From JAZKID01 sp965247525 (GTDB taxonomy: Bacteria > Pseudomonadota > Alphaproteobacteria > Rhizobiales > UBA4765): a stretch of 64,000 nucleotides of DNA. Position 1 is the stretch's first letter, and each line of letters begins with the position of its first letter. Positions 42,497 to 51,085 of this stretch are shown here, piece after piece. Below the pieces are notes generated by a model, which saw only the letters and a program-made list of their open reading frames with translations, made no database searches and was not told the DNA's origin. The position numbers and the translations under genes are program-made. The DNA is taken from NCBI GenBank assembly GCA_965247525.1, contig OZ252015.1, positions 1,178,001 through 1,242,000 of the forward strand. The letters are read 5' to 3'.

Positions 42497-42757
42497 ATGA
42501 AAAAGTTGTTACAAATTGCCTTGGTGTTGTTGGGCTTTTCAGCTATTCCTTCACATGCTGAAACAAATGATTTTGTATCCGGCGGCTCATCACTCACAGA
42601 TCGTTACAGCGCCAAAGACAGTATGGCGCGGCGCAACTTGCATGAAGGAGAAATTATCCGCGAGTTTCGTGACGGTAATTGCTGGGTCAAGGTCCAACGC
42701 TATTGGGACGACAAGCACAATCAGTTTTTTACGCGTGAAATTCGCGATTGCTCATAA
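42497..42757 (+). CDS. Small exported protein with two cysteines
   Basis: The protein has 86 residues. The signal peptide MKKLLQIALVLLGFSAIPSHA is followed by a polar mature part of about 65 residues with GNCWVKVQRYWDDKHNQFF and C-terminal REIRDCS, which may form one disulfide. The ATG follows GGAGCACAG. I recognise no family. It is last in the run of small exported proteins, convergent with rplS. Confidence 0.72.
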   Translation: MKKLLQIALVLLGFSAIPSHAETNDFVSGGSSLTDRYSAKDSMARRNLHEGEIIREFRDGNCWVKVQRYWDDKHNQFFTREIRDCS

Positions 42758-42777
42758 AAAAAGAGCCCGAAGGCTCT
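42755..42777 (-). terminator. Terminator of the rpsP-rimM-trmD-rplS transcript
   Basis: Read on the minus strand: AGAGCC-TTCG-GGCTCT followed by T7. On the plus strand only a broken T run follows, so the main service is to rplS. The hairpin begins 5 nt after the convergent plus-strand stop codon. Confidence 0.85.
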
Positions 42778-42798
42778 AATTGTTTTTGCGCGAAAGGC

Positions 42799-43197
42799 TT
42801 ATTCAGCCGCTTCAATGTCTTTTGCTGGCTTGTCACGGTTTTCCGTGCGCTCCGTAATGCGGGCTTTCTTGCCGCGCAGTTCGCGCAAGTAATACAGTTT
42901 TGCGCGGCGCACTTCACCACGGCGAATAATTTTGATTTCATCGATCATTGGTGAATGTGTAGGAAACACACGCTCCACCCCTTCACCGTAAGAAATTTTG
43001 CGCACTGTGAAATTTTCATGGATGCCGCGACCCGCACGCGCGATGCAAACGCCTTCATAGGCCTGAATACGTGTGCGCTCGCCTTCGACGACCTTCACTT
43101 TGACCTGCACCGTATCACCGGCTCGAAAATCTGGAATGTTTCGCTTTTCGGTCAGGCGTTTTGCCTCTTCCTGCTCAAGCGTCTGGATAATGTTCAT
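42799..43197 (-). CDS. rplS: 50S ribosomal protein L19
   Basis: The protein has 132 residues. FRAGDTVQVKVKVVEGERTRIQAYEGVCIAR and RVFPTHSPMIDEIKIIRRGEVRRAKLYYLRELRGKKARI are L19 hallmarks (cited in part: FRAGDTVQVKVKV and RVFPTHSPMI). L19 lies at the 30S-50S interface. The C-terminus is slightly extended and acidic (KPAKDIEAAE). It follows trmD after 105 nt. Confidence 0.97.
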   Translation of the reverse strand: MNIIQTLEQEEAKRLTEKRNIPDFRAGDTVQVKVKVVEGERTRIQAYEGVCIARAGRGIHENFTVRKISYGEGVERVFPTHSPMIDEIKIIRRGEVRRAKLYYLRELRGKKARITERTENRDKPAKDIEAAE

Positions 43198-43302
43198 TGT
43201 CTAAGCTCCATGGCGAACAGCGGGCTTGTTGCCACATATGCTCTTAAAATTGGGTATAGGGCGGGTGTATAGCTTAAGCTTCGGGCTTTGTCACCCGTTT
43301 CC

Positions 43303-43971
43303 TTAGCGTTTCAGATCAGGTCTCAGGCGCTGTGTGGACGCTATTGCGTCTTCCGTGCGCCAGCGTGCAATTTTGGCATGATCGCCCGATAAAAGCACCG
43401 GCGGGATCGCTTCGCCTTCAAATTCGGGCGGTTTCGTAAATTGCGCATATTCAAGTCCGACCTGCTCGAAGCTCTCACTCAAACCCGACTGGTCGCAACC
43501 CATTACCCCCGGCAGCAGGCGGATACAGCCCTCTAAAATAACCATTGCGGCGGTTTCCCCGCCTGCCAGCACATAATCCCCGATCGAGACAGGTATGAGG
43601 TTGCGGGCTTTGATAATGCGCTCATCAATGCCTTCAAAGCGCGGGCAAAAAATCACGACGCCATCTCCCCGGCTCCATTGGCGGATCTGCGCCTGCTTCA
43701 ATTGCGGTGCACGAGGGGTCATGATCAGGCGCGGGCGGTTGTCTTGCGCCACGCTGTCGAGCGCCGCGGCCGCCACGTCGACGCGAAGCACCATGCCGGG
43801 TCCGCCGCCGGCCGGTGTGTCGTCGACAGTGCGGTGTTTGCCGAGGCCAAACTGGCGCAGATCATGCGTTGCAAGCGACCACTGCGTGCCTAGCGCCTTA
43901 CCTATCAAGGCATGACCCAGCGCACCTGGAAACATGTCGGGGTAAAGGGTGATGATATCTGCGCGAAACAT
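43303..43971 (-). CDS. trmD: tRNA (guanine-37-N1)-methyltransferase
   Basis: The protein has 222 residues. It is a SPOUT-family enzyme using SAM to methylate G37, preventing frameshifts. TLYPDMFPGALGHALIGKALG, TVDDTPAGGGPGMVLRVD, CPRFEGIDERI and SIGDYVLAGGETAAMVILE are all family motifs, the last forming the trefoil-knot SAM site. It lies between a YciI-like gene and rplS in the conserved rpsP-rimM-trmD-rplS order. Confidence 0.97.
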   Translation of the reverse strand: MFRADIITLYPDMFPGALGHALIGKALGTQWSLATHDLRQFGLGKHRTVDDTPAGGGPGMVLRVDVAAAALDSVAQDNRPRLIMTPRAPQLKQAQIRQWSRGDGVVIFCPRFEGIDERIIKARNLIPVSIGDYVLAGGETAAMVILEGCIRLLPGVMGCDQSGLSESFEQVGLEYAQFTKPPEFEGEAIPPVLLSGDHAKIARWRTEDAIASTQRLRPDLKR

Positions 43972-43975
43972 CTAT

Positions 43976-44284
43976 TTAGCTTTGCTTAAACGCCGTGAAG
44001 CTTGGCCCGACTTTGCAAGGATAAATATCAATCTTGTCCCAGACCTTGCCGTTCACATAAGGCTCGCGCGCCAGCCATGCGTCCAGCTCTTGCCGTGAAG
44101 GAAAATCCACAATCATGACCGAGCCAGACATTGCACCACTTTCATTCAGGAGAGCGGCGCCCATTAGCTGTTCGCCGCGCGCGACCGCCTCATCGCTTAA
44201 CGCAAGATGCGCTGTCCGGCTCGCAAGGCGTCGCTCCAACGCACCGTCATCCGTGCCGTCAAATGCAATGAGTGCAAACTGCAT
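43976..44284 (-). CDS. YciI-like protein inserted between rimM and trmD
   Basis: The protein has 102 residues, a dimeric alpha-beta-barrel fold. The start MQFALIAFDGTDDGALERRLASRTAHLAL and the LMGAALLNESGAMSGSVMIVDFPSRQELDAWLAREPYV pattern (in part: GSVMIVDFPSRQELDAWL) match YciI. Family role is unclear; some are dehydrochlorinase-like. Its ATG overlaps the rimM stop by 1 nt and it ends 4 nt before trmD, so it is embedded in the translation operon. Confidence 0.88.
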   Translation of the reverse strand: MQFALIAFDGTDDGALERRLASRTAHLALSDEAVARGEQLMGAALLNESGAMSGSVMIVDFPSRQELDAWLAREPYVNGKVWDKIDIYPCKVGPSFTAFKQS

Positions 44285-44826
44285 CAGCCCTCGCTGCTTT
44301 CTGTTTCATTGTCCTGCAGCAAGGCCGCGGCGCTTAGTGTAAGGGTTTGGGTTGCAAGAACAACCTGCGGTACAAGTGCTTTTGTAAATCCAACCATAAA
44401 ACTGCGTCCACTGTCGCGGATCTCCAATATATCGCCCGCACCAAAATTATGCACCGCAACCACTTCGCCATGAGCTGCGCCGTGCTCGTCCCTGGCCTGC
44501 AGGCCGATAAGGTCGGCGTGATAAAACTCGTCTTCGGCCACTTCGGGAAAGGCCTCACGCGCTACGGCAATTGTTTTGAGTGTGAGCGCCTGTGCCGCAT
44601 CACGCGTGTCAACATCTTCAAACTGCACAACGACCATCGTGCCTTTGTCAGGGCGAACTGTTTTTATTTTTAAAATATTGCCGTTTTGCAAATGCACGAC
44701 ATCGTATTTTTTGAGATGCATTGGCTCGGCGAGCGCGGTGTTGACGCGCACCGCGCCGCGCACGCCGTGCGGCGCGCCGATCACGCCGATGACAACGAGC
44801 GATGTTGGCATCGGCGTTTGTGACAT
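44284..44826 (-). CDS. rimM: Ribosome maturation factor RimM
   Basis: The protein has 180 residues. The N-terminal barrel GVIGAPHGVRGAVRVNTAL and the C-terminal PRC-barrel (FYHADLIGLQARDEHG, GAGDILEIRDSGRSFMVGF) are typical. It helps 16S rRNA processing and S19 assembly in the 30S head. It lies 5 nt after rpsP. Confidence 0.95.
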   Translation of the reverse strand: MSQTPMPTSLVVIGVIGAPHGVRGAVRVNTALAEPMHLKKYDVVHLQNGNILKIKTVRPDKGTMVVVQFEDVDTRDAAQALTLKTIAVAREAFPEVAEDEFYHADLIGLQARDEHGAAHGEVVAVHNFGAGDILEIRDSGRSFMVGFTKALVPQVVLATQTLTLSAAALLQDNETESSEG

Positions 44827-44831
44827 TGCGC

Positions 44832-45245
44832 TTAAGACGCTGCGTCTTCGGTTGCAGCAGGTGCAGCTTCAGCGACAGGCGCTGGTGCGGCCGGTGCTGG
44901 CTTTGGTGCAGCAGCGGCTGCAGCCGCTGCTTCTTCGGCAGCGCCGCGGTCTTTACGGGCAATCGCTTTTTCTGGGTTGTTGCGCTTTTCACGCTTCATC
45001 AGGCCGGCCTGATCGAAGAAACGAAGAACGCGGTCTGTTGGCTGCGCGCCTTTTGCAAGCCATTCTTTGCACAGCTCAAGATCAAGAACGACGCGCGCGG
45101 CATCATCTTTTTTCAGCATCGGGTTGTAGCTGCCAACACGGGCAATAAAGCGGCCATCGCGGGGGCTGCGCACGTCAGCAACGACGATACGGTAAAAGGG
45201 ACGTTTTTTTGCACCCTGACGGGTCAGACGAATTTTAAGTGCCAT
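44832..45245 (-). CDS. rpsP: 30S ribosomal protein S16 with Ala/Pro-rich extension
   Basis: The protein has 137 residues; residues 1-85 are a normal S16 (MALKIRLTRQGAKKRPFYRI, RVGSYNPML, WLAKGAQPTDRVLRFFDQAG). The remaining roughly 50 residues form a low-complexity tail rich in Ala, Pro and Glu, absent from short S16 proteins such as that of E. coli; many alphaproteobacteria carry such tails. It heads the rpsP-rimM-(YciI)-trmD-rplS group, with ffh 36 nt upstream. Confidence 0.97.
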   Translation of the reverse strand: MALKIRLTRQGAKKRPFYRIVVADVRSPRDGRFIARVGSYNPMLKKDDAARVVLDLELCKEWLAKGAQPTDRVLRFFDQAGLMKREKRNNPEKAIARKDRGAAEEAAAAAAAAPKPAPAAPAPVAEAAPAATEDAAS

Positions 45246-45281
45246 TTTGGTTTTCCTTCTGGTGTTAAAATGAAATCGTTT

Positions 45282-46868
45282 TTATGTCTCGGTCTTCTTC
45301 GGCAGACCGGGTAGCCCCGCGCCGGGTAGCCCCGCGCTGGGCAAGCCCGGCATTCCCGGTCGGGCATGACCGCCAAAATTCTTCATCCTGCTGCCGCCAT
45401 TCAACCCCGGAAGCTGAAAGCCTCCCAGAGGCGTAAAGCCGCGTGGCATGCCTTTGGGCATTTGCGGCATTTGCGCTTGCATTGCCGCCATCTCTTCAGG
45501 CGAAGGGCCAGCACCGCTTTGGCCTTGCACGCCCATGCCGAACATTTTGCTCATCAGTCCGCCTTTTTTTGCACCTCCCATGCTTTTCATCATGTCGGCC
45601 ATGCCGCGATGCATTTTCAAAAGCTTGTTGATGTCTTCCAGCGATGTGCCGGATCCGGCAGCGATGCGTTTTTTGCGGCTGAAGGTCAAAATCTTGTGCG
45701 GCTTTTCCCGCTCAACCTTTGTCATCGACGAAATGATCGCCATCTGGCGCTTGAACATATGCTCATCAATGGCGCCTGCAATCTTGTCCTTGATTTTTCC
45801 CATGCCGGGCAGCAGACCCATGACGCCGGCAATGCCGCCCATTTTGTTCATCTGTGCCAGCTGCGAAGACATGTCATCGAGCGTGAACACACCCTTTTGC
45901 ATGCGCTCTGCAATTTTGGCCGCTTCGGCCTGATCAATCGTGTCGCGCGCTTTTTCAACAAGCGCGACAATATCGCCCATGCCCAGAATACGGCCGGCCA
46001 CGCGTTCGGGATCGAACTCGTCGAGCGCATCCATTTTTTCGCCGACACCGAGAAGCTTGATTGGCTTGCCGGTGACGGCACGCATGGACAGCGCCGCGCC
46101 GCCGCGAGCATCGCCGTCGGCACGCGTCAGAACAATTCCGGTCAGCGCCACGCGCGCATCAAATGCTTTTGCAGTGGCCACCGCATCCTGTCCGGTCAGG
46201 CTGTCGGCCACCAGCAGGATTTCATGCGGCGCGACGATCTGCCGGATCGCTGCCGCTTCATTCATCATCTCATCGTCAAGCGTTGTGCGGCCTGCCGTAT
46301 CGAAAATGACAACATCATAGCCGCCCGTGCGCGCCTGTTTTGCCGCACGCGCGGCGATGTCTGTCGGCGACTGGTTTGCGATAATTTCAACCGTGTCGAC
46401 ACCAACCTGCTCGCCCAGCACTTTCAGCTGCGCCTGCGCCGCAGGGCGGCGGGTGTCCAGCGATGCCATCAGTACTTTTTTGCGGTTTTTGTCTTTAAGA
46501 CGTTTGGCGATCTTGGCCGATGTCGTGGTTTTGCCCGACCCTTGCAGACCCACCATCATGATGGCGACGGGTGCAGGCGCGTTGAGATCGATCACCTCGG
46601 CGGTTGCGCCCAGCATGTCGACCAGCTGGTCATTGACCAATTTAACGACCATCTGCCCCGGCGTAACCGATTTGATGACTTCGGCGCCGACAGCTTTTGT
46701 TTTAACGGCGCTGACAAAATCACGCACCACGTCCAGCGCGACGTCCGCTTCCAAAAGCGCACGGCGCACTTCGCGCATGGCCTCATCGACATCCTGTTCC
46801 GAGAGCGCCCCGCGCCCGCGGAGTTTGTCGAAAATGCCCGTGAGGCGGTTTGAAAGACTGTCGAACAT
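45282..46868 (-). CDS. ffh: Signal recognition particle GTPase Ffh
   Basis: The protein has 528 residues from ATG 46868 (MFDSLSNRLTGIFDKLRGRG). The N domain is followed by the G domain with P-loop GLQGSGKTTT at about 107-116, DTRRPAAQAQLKVLG, and DTAGRTTLDDEMM. The Met-rich M domain begins near residue 320 (GMGKIKDKIAGAIDEHMFKRQ). The frame stays open for 71 codons upstream, but that part is a repeat-bearing leader and shows no Ffh similarity. It directs signal-bearing ribosomes to FtsY, whose gene is 3 kb away. Confidence 0.97.
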   Translation of the reverse strand: MFDSLSNRLTGIFDKLRGRGALSEQDVDEAMREVRRALLEADVALDVVRDFVSAVKTKAVGAEVIKSVTPGQMVVKLVNDQLVDMLGATAEVIDLNAPAPVAIMMVGLQGSGKTTTSAKIAKRLKDKNRKKVLMASLDTRRPAAQAQLKVLGEQVGVDTVEIIANQSPTDIAARAAKQARTGGYDVVIFDTAGRTTLDDEMMNEAAAIRQIVAPHEILLVADSLTGQDAVATAKAFDARVALTGIVLTRADGDARGGAALSMRAVTGKPIKLLGVGEKMDALDEFDPERVAGRILGMGDIVALVEKARDTIDQAEAAKIAERMQKGVFTLDDMSSQLAQMNKMGGIAGVMGLLPGMGKIKDKIAGAIDEHMFKRQMAIISSMTKVEREKPHKILTFSRKKRIAAGSGTSLEDINKLLKMHRGMADMMKSMGGAKKGGLMSKMFGMGVQGQSGAGPSPEEMAAMQAQMPQMPKGMPRGFTPLGGFQLPGLNGGSRMKNFGGHARPGMPGLPSAGLPGAGLPGLPKKTET

Positions 46869-46882
46869 CGTATCCTTTAGAC

Positions 46883-46957
46883 AAAGCAGTTTCGCACCTG
46901 AGCCTTGGCGAATGGTGCCAAAGCAAGTTTCGCACCCGAGCCTTGGCGAATGGTGCC
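46883..46957. repeat. Two tandem copies of a 37-38 bp repeat in the ffh leader
   Basis: Copies at 46883-46919 and 46920-46957 differ at two sites. The core is CGCACC(T/C)GAGCCTTGGCGA then ATGGTGCC. A truncated third copy begins at 46958. Each copy carries GCACC/GGTGC inverted arms. They lie just upstream of the ffh start codon. Confidence 0.85.
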
Positions 46958-46969
46958 AAAGCAAGAAAG

Positions 46970-47050
46970 CGCCCGAGGGCGCATCGCGCTGTCGGACGTT
47001 GACCTCCCGGCTCAAAGGCCGGGTCGGTGGCTCAAAGACAAAATCTTTGA
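46970..47050 (-). promoter_or_regulatory. Run of hairpins in the ffh upstream region
   Basis: Three perfect stems follow each other: GCGCCC-GA-GGGCGC (about 46970), CCCGGC-TCAAAG-GCCGGG (about 47006) and CAAAGA-CAAAA-TCTTTG (47034-47050). With the tandem repeat they make almost the whole 296-nt region between ffh and the next gene structured. It could be an RNA leader of ffh. I do not see the 4.5S/SRP RNA core in it. Confidence 0.4.
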
Positions 47051-47164
47051 CTGAGTGAACCAAATAAGATCTTCTTGCCAAAAAGTCAATTTGAAACTAT
47101 TAAAAGCCGACTGCCTATAAATCTGAAGTATATTTTATTCAACATATGTTTGGGGCATTATACT

Positions 47165-47836
47165 ATGCAATTTACAAAAAATGAGATTGTGAAACACCTT
47201 CAAACCAATCCAGTCATCGGCTCAATGGTTTTTGGTTTCGGTGCTACAAACATTGCGTTTGCCCACGGTCTTCAAAGCGCGCATGATATGGATCTGCAAA
47301 TTCTTTATACATCGCGCACAAAAGGTTTGCTCAAACCATTGAATGCCAAAATTTTTAAAGATCTGAAAAGAGACCCGCAGGCCGTTCTTGGAAAGGCCAT
47401 GGAAACAGAACGCAAAAGGCTGACAGCTGAAGGCCAACGTATTCTTGCAAATCAAATTGGCAATAAAGATGGTTGGAAGCGCACTGCAGTCAATACGCGG
47501 CGGCTTTTAAACAAGTCTCCGCTACCAATTGAAATTTTAAAAGATATAAAACGTGATCAAAGAGAGCAAAATTTGCTCGCTGCTGGCAAACTTCGCACTT
47601 TATGGCGCGATGAACTTGCCAGCTTGCCTGAAACACCAATTAAAAAGTCTCTTAAATCAAAATTTTTCAACCTTGCCGAAGATGAGCGCATTTTACACGA
47701 GATTGCCAACCCCAGCCTGGCGCACCGCATTTTTTCGCCGCGCAATTTCAAGATTAGTGGTGTTATGCTGGCCGTTGCTGGCCTTAGTTTAGCAATTTAT
47801 GAAGGCTACAATGCTTATAATGAGAAAAAGGCATAA
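47165..47836 (+). CDS. Hypothetical basic protein with C-terminal membrane helix
   Basis: The protein has 223 residues from ATG 47165 (MQFTKNEIVKHLQTNPVIGS); a TTG 30 codons earlier is less likely because those codons cover AT-rich non-conserved DNA. It is Lys/Arg-rich and mostly helical (about 60-190), with a possible N-terminal hydrophobic stretch (GSMVFGFGATNIAFA) and a C-terminal helix ISGVMLAVAGLSLAIYEG. I recognise no family. AT content is higher than in neighbouring genes, which fits recent acquisition. Convergent neighbours: none; it is divergent from ffh. Confidence 0.65.
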   Translation: MQFTKNEIVKHLQTNPVIGSMVFGFGATNIAFAHGLQSAHDMDLQILYTSRTKGLLKPLNAKIFKDLKRDPQAVLGKAMETERKRLTAEGQRILANQIGNKDGWKRTAVNTRRLLNKSPLPIEILKDIKRDQREQNLLAAGKLRTLWRDELASLPETPIKKSLKSKFFNLAEDERILHEIANPSLAHRIFSPRNFKISGVMLAVAGLSLAIYEGYNAYNEKKA

Positions 47837-47844
47837 GTGTTTTT

Positions 47845-47865
47845 AAAACGCAGCTTGCGTTTTAC
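47845..47865 (+). terminator. Terminator after the basic hypothetical protein
   Basis: AAAACGCA-GCT-TGCGTTTT, with the stem itself supplying the T run. Confidence 0.6.
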
Positions 47866-47934
47866 TCTTTAAACAGCTTACGTTTTTAGCAAGGACAACT
47901 TGCCCCTTTTGCCATTTGCCCCTAGCTCTGTGAG

Positions 47935-48783
47935 ATGGGCGAAACAAATATTCCCTTCACCAAAATGAACGGCCTTGGCAATGATTTTATCATTGTCGAT
48001 GCGCGGGTTGAAAAGCTGCAGCTGACAGCTTCGCAGGTGCAGACAATCTGTGAACGCTCAACCACAGCAGCTGGCTGCGACCAGCTGCTTATCATTGAAC
48101 CCTCAAACGTGGCCGATATCTTCCTGCGCATTTACAATCCCGACGGGTCTGAGGTGTCCGCTTGTGGCAATGGCACACGCTGCGCTGCGCGCCTCATCAT
48201 GGACGAGAGCGGCAAACACAGCTGCAAGATCGAAACACAAGCGGGCCTGCTTCAGTGCAACCGCGCGGGTGAAATGATCAGCGTCGACATGGGCGAGCCA
48301 AAACTGAAATGGGACGAAATTCCGCTGTCGGAGGAGTTTCAGGACACACGCGGCATTGAGCTTGAAGTCGGCCCGCTGGGTGCCCCCCTCATTCATACGC
48401 CCAGCGTCGTCAATATGGGCAACCCGCATGCCGTGTTTTTTGTCGACGATCTCAATGTCATCGATCTGGCACGCTCCGGGCCCATGCTGGAGCATCACCC
48501 TCTTTTTCCAGAGGGCGCGAACATCTCGCTGGCGCGCATTGATGCGCCGGACGCAATTTCATTGAGCGTGTGGGAGCGCGGCGCCGGTTTAACGCGCGCC
48601 TGCGGCACGGCCGCCTGCGCTGCGGCTGTGTCGGCCGTCCGCAAACGGCTGTGCGAGCGTATTGTCAACGTGCGGCTGCCGGGCGGCGTGCTTGTGATTG
48701 AATGGCGCGAGGCCGATGGCCACGTCATCATGACAGGCCCTGTCGAACTCGATGGTACGGGTGTTCTGGATTTGAGCACATGA
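47935..48783 (+). CDS. dapF: Diaminopimelate epimerase
   Basis: The protein has 282 residues. FTKMNGLGNDFIIVDAR starts the fold. The two catalytic cysteines are C77 (SACGNGTRCAAR) and C223 (TRACGTAACAA). It converts LL- to meso-diaminopimelate for peptidoglycan and lysine. It overlaps mtaB by 4 nt (ATGA); dapF-mtaB-ftsY is a common alphaproteobacterial operon. Confidence 0.98.
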   Translation: MGETNIPFTKMNGLGNDFIIVDARVEKLQLTASQVQTICERSTTAAGCDQLLIIEPSNVADIFLRIYNPDGSEVSACGNGTRCAARLIMDESGKHSCKIETQAGLLQCNRAGEMISVDMGEPKLKWDEIPLSEEFQDTRGIELEVGPLGAPLIHTPSVVNMGNPHAVFFVDDLNVIDLARSGPMLEHHPLFPEGANISLARIDAPDAISLSVWERGAGLTRACGTAACAAAVSAVRKRLCERIVNVRLPGGVLVIEWREADGHVIMTGPVELDGTGVLDLST

Positions 48784-50060
48784 GCAGCGCCCTTGCCCCA
48801 CATGAAAGCGTGAGCGTCGTTACCTTTGGCTGCCGGCTGAATAAGGTCGAATCTGAGGTGATCCGCCGCGAGGCCAGCCGCGCCGGGCTTGTCGACACCA
48901 TCATCATCAACTCCTGCGCTGTCACCAATGAAGCGGTGGCGCAGGCGCGCCAAACTATTCGCCGTCTGAAGCGTGAGCAACCGCACAAGCGTATTCTTGT
49001 CACAGGCTGCGCGGCGCAGGTCGATGCGCAAATGTTTGCGTCCATGCCGGAGGTCAGCGGCGTGCTTGGCAATGGCGAGAAAATGCAAAGCGCGCCTTAT
49101 GCGCAGTTTTTGAATGACGACGAAGACAGCCCGAAAATCTTTGTCTCCGACATCATGCTTTTGAAAGACAGCGCCGCGCATCTGATCGACAGTATCGAGG
49201 GGCGCGCCCGCGCGCATTTGCAAGTCCAGAACGGCTGCGACCACCGCTGCACCTTTTGCATCATTCCTTATGGCCGCGGCAATTCACGCTCCGTGCCGAT
49301 GGGCGTTGTTGTCGCCGAAGCGCGCCGCATTGCCGACAACGGCATTCCCGAGATCGTGTTGACCGGCGTCGATATGACCTCTTACGGCGCAGACCTGCCC
49401 GGCGCGCCAAAACTGGGCGCCCTGGTGCAGGCCATTTTAAAACATGTGCCGCAATTGCCGCGCCTGCGCCTGTCTTCGATCGACAGCATCGAAGCTGATG
49501 AGACATTGATCGAAGCCTTTGCGACAGAGCACCGCCTGATGCCGCATCTTCATCTGTCGCTGCAAGCGGGCGACGACATGATCCTCAAACGCATGAAGCG
49601 GCGGCATTTGCGCGATGATGCGATCGCGTTCTGCCAGCGCATGTTGAAAATTCGCCCCGACATTGTTTTTGGTGCCGATATCATCGCCGGTTTCCCGACC
49701 GAAACCGATGAGATGTTTGAAAACAGTCTCAAACTGGTCGATGATTGCCATTTGACACATCTGCACGTGTTTCCGTTCTCACCGCGCAAAGGCACGCCTG
49801 CCGCGCGCATGCCGCAGCTGCAACGCCCGATGATCAAAGAGCGTGCGGCACGCCTGCGCGCCAAGGGCCACACGGCTTTTTTGTCGCATTTGTCGTCCAT
49901 GCACGGCAGCACGCATGACGTGCTGGTGGAGCGCGGGGGTCTCGCCCGCATTCCGCAATTCACGCCGCTGCGCTTTGCGCATGATCTTGAGCCCGGCACG
50001 CTGGCGCGCGTGCGCGTCACAGGGCATACATCCCAGCATCTGACCGGTGAAAGCGCATGA
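48780..50060 (+). CDS. mtaB: tRNA t6A37 methylthiotransferase (MtaB type)
   Basis: The protein has 426 residues. The UPF0004 domain with cysteines C18 (TFGCRLN), C46 (NSCAVTN) and C77 (TGCAAQ) binds one Fe-S cluster. The radical SAM motif CDHRCTFC is at 153-160 and holds the other. LHLSLQAGDDMILKRMKRRH is typical. The C-terminal part is TRAM-like. It adds methylthio to t6A at position 37 of ANN-reading tRNAs. I use the ATG at 48780, which overlaps the dapF stop. Confidence 0.95.
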   Translation: MSSALAPHESVSVVTFGCRLNKVESEVIRREASRAGLVDTIIINSCAVTNEAVAQARQTIRRLKREQPHKRILVTGCAAQVDAQMFASMPEVSGVLGNGEKMQSAPYAQFLNDDEDSPKIFVSDIMLLKDSAAHLIDSIEGRARAHLQVQNGCDHRCTFCIIPYGRGNSRSVPMGVVVAEARRIADNGIPEIVLTGVDMTSYGADLPGAPKLGALVQAILKHVPQLPRLRLSSIDSIEADETLIEAFATEHRLMPHLHLSLQAGDDMILKRMKRRHLRDDAIAFCQRMLKIRPDIVFGADIIAGFPTETDEMFENSLKLVDDCHLTHLHVFPFSPRKGTPAARMPQLQRPMIKERAARLRAKGHTAFLSHLSSMHGSTHDVLVERGGLARIPQFTPLRFAHDLEPGTLARVRVTGHTSQHLTGESA

Positions 50061-51085
50061 GCCTTCTAAAAAAACTTTTTGGCAAAGAGGTTGCACCGGC
50101 GGACGCCGAGGCTTTGAGCCCCGCGCAAAATGACGACACCGCCCGCAAGCGCTCCTGGTGGCAGCGCCTCAATGCAGGTCTGGCGCGCAGCTCCAGCGAT
50201 ATGACGCAAGGCATTACCGCGCTTTTCACCAAGCGCAAGCTGGATGCCGCAACCCTTGATGAATTTGAAGACCTTTTAATCCGCAGCGATCTTGGCCTTG
50301 AAATGTCGGCACGCATCACTGCGCGGCTGAAAGCCGGCCGCTTTGAAAAAGACATTTCACCCGATGAGGTGCGCCGGGTACTCAGCGATGAAATCGCCGC
50401 CGTTCTTGGCCCTGTCGCCCAGCCATTTGCACTCGAAAGCGCGCATCGTCCGCATGTTGTTCTTGTCGTGGGCGTCAATGGCACGGGAAAAACAACGACG
50501 ATCGGGAAACTGTCCGCGCTTCTCAGCGCCCAGGGCAAAAAACTGGTATTGGCGGCAGGCGATACCTTTCGTGCGGCTGCCGTCGAGCAGCTGAAAATAT
50601 GGGGCGCGCGCACTGGTGCGCACGTCGTTGCAAAAGAACAGGGCGCGGATCCGTCTGGTCTTGTTTTTGAAGCTTTTGACGCGGCATTGGCGCAAAACGC
50701 CGATGCCTTGATTATCGACACTGCAGGACGCTTGCAAAACCGCACAGAGTTGATGGAAGAGCTCTCCAAAATCATTCGTGTCATCAAAAAACGCGACCCC
50801 AGCGCGCCGCATTCCGTCATTCTGACGCTTGATGCAACCACAGGACAGAACGCGCTCAGCCAGGTTGAGATTTTTGGCAAAACCTGCGGTGTCACGGGAC
50901 TTGTGATGACAAAACTCGATGGCACAGCACGCGGCGGCATTTTGATTGCGCTGGCCGACACCTTCAAATTGCCAATTCATTTTATCGGTGTCGGCGAGGG
51001 GATTGATGATCTTGAAGCCTTCGATGCCGCCGAATTTGCGCTCGCTTTGGTTGGGGCTGACGCGGCGGCGCCGTCGGCGAATTGA
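50057..51085 (+). CDS. ftsY: Signal recognition particle receptor FtsY
   Basis: The protein has 342 residues, with a short N-terminal acidic/basic region as usual in alphaproteobacteria rather than the long A domain of E. coli. N domain about 35-125. P-loop GVNGTGKTTT at 139-148, DTFRAAAVEQLK, DTAGRLQNRTELMEEL and TKLDGTARGGI are the GTPase motifs. It docks SRP-bound ribosomes at the membrane. It overlaps mtaB by 4 nt. The 174 nt downstream, before the exonuclease gene, show no further gene. Confidence 0.98.
   Translation: MSLLKKLFGKEVAPADAEALSPAQNDDTARKRSWWQRLNAGLARSSSDMTQGITALFTKRKLDAATLDEFEDLLIRSDLGLEMSARITARLKAGRFEKDISPDEVRRVLSDEIAAVLGPVAQPFALESAHRPHVVLVVGVNGTGKTTTIGKLSALLSAQGKKLVLAAGDTFRAAAVEQLKIWGARTGAHVVAKEQGADPSGLVFEAFDAALAQNADALIIDTAGRLQNRTELMEELSKIIRVIKKRDPSAPHSVILTLDATTGQNALSQVEIFGKTCGVTGLVMTKLDGTARGGILIALADTFKLPIHFIGVGEGIDDLEAFDAAEFALALVGADAAAPSAN

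Noticed and set aside
45366..46853. Long plus-strand open frame (495 codons) opposite ffh
   Set aside because: ffh on the minus strand is certain. The antisense frame is rich in His, Cys and Arg, as shadows of this kind of gene usually are.
46869..47081. 71-codon N-terminal extension of ffh
   Set aside because: It is encoded by the tandem repeat and hairpin region, and Ffh proteins start with MFDSLSNRL.
47075..47164. TTG start 30 codons upstream for the gene at 47165
   Set aside because: The extra residues come from AT-rich leader DNA and lack a ribosome site; the ATG at 47165 is more likely.
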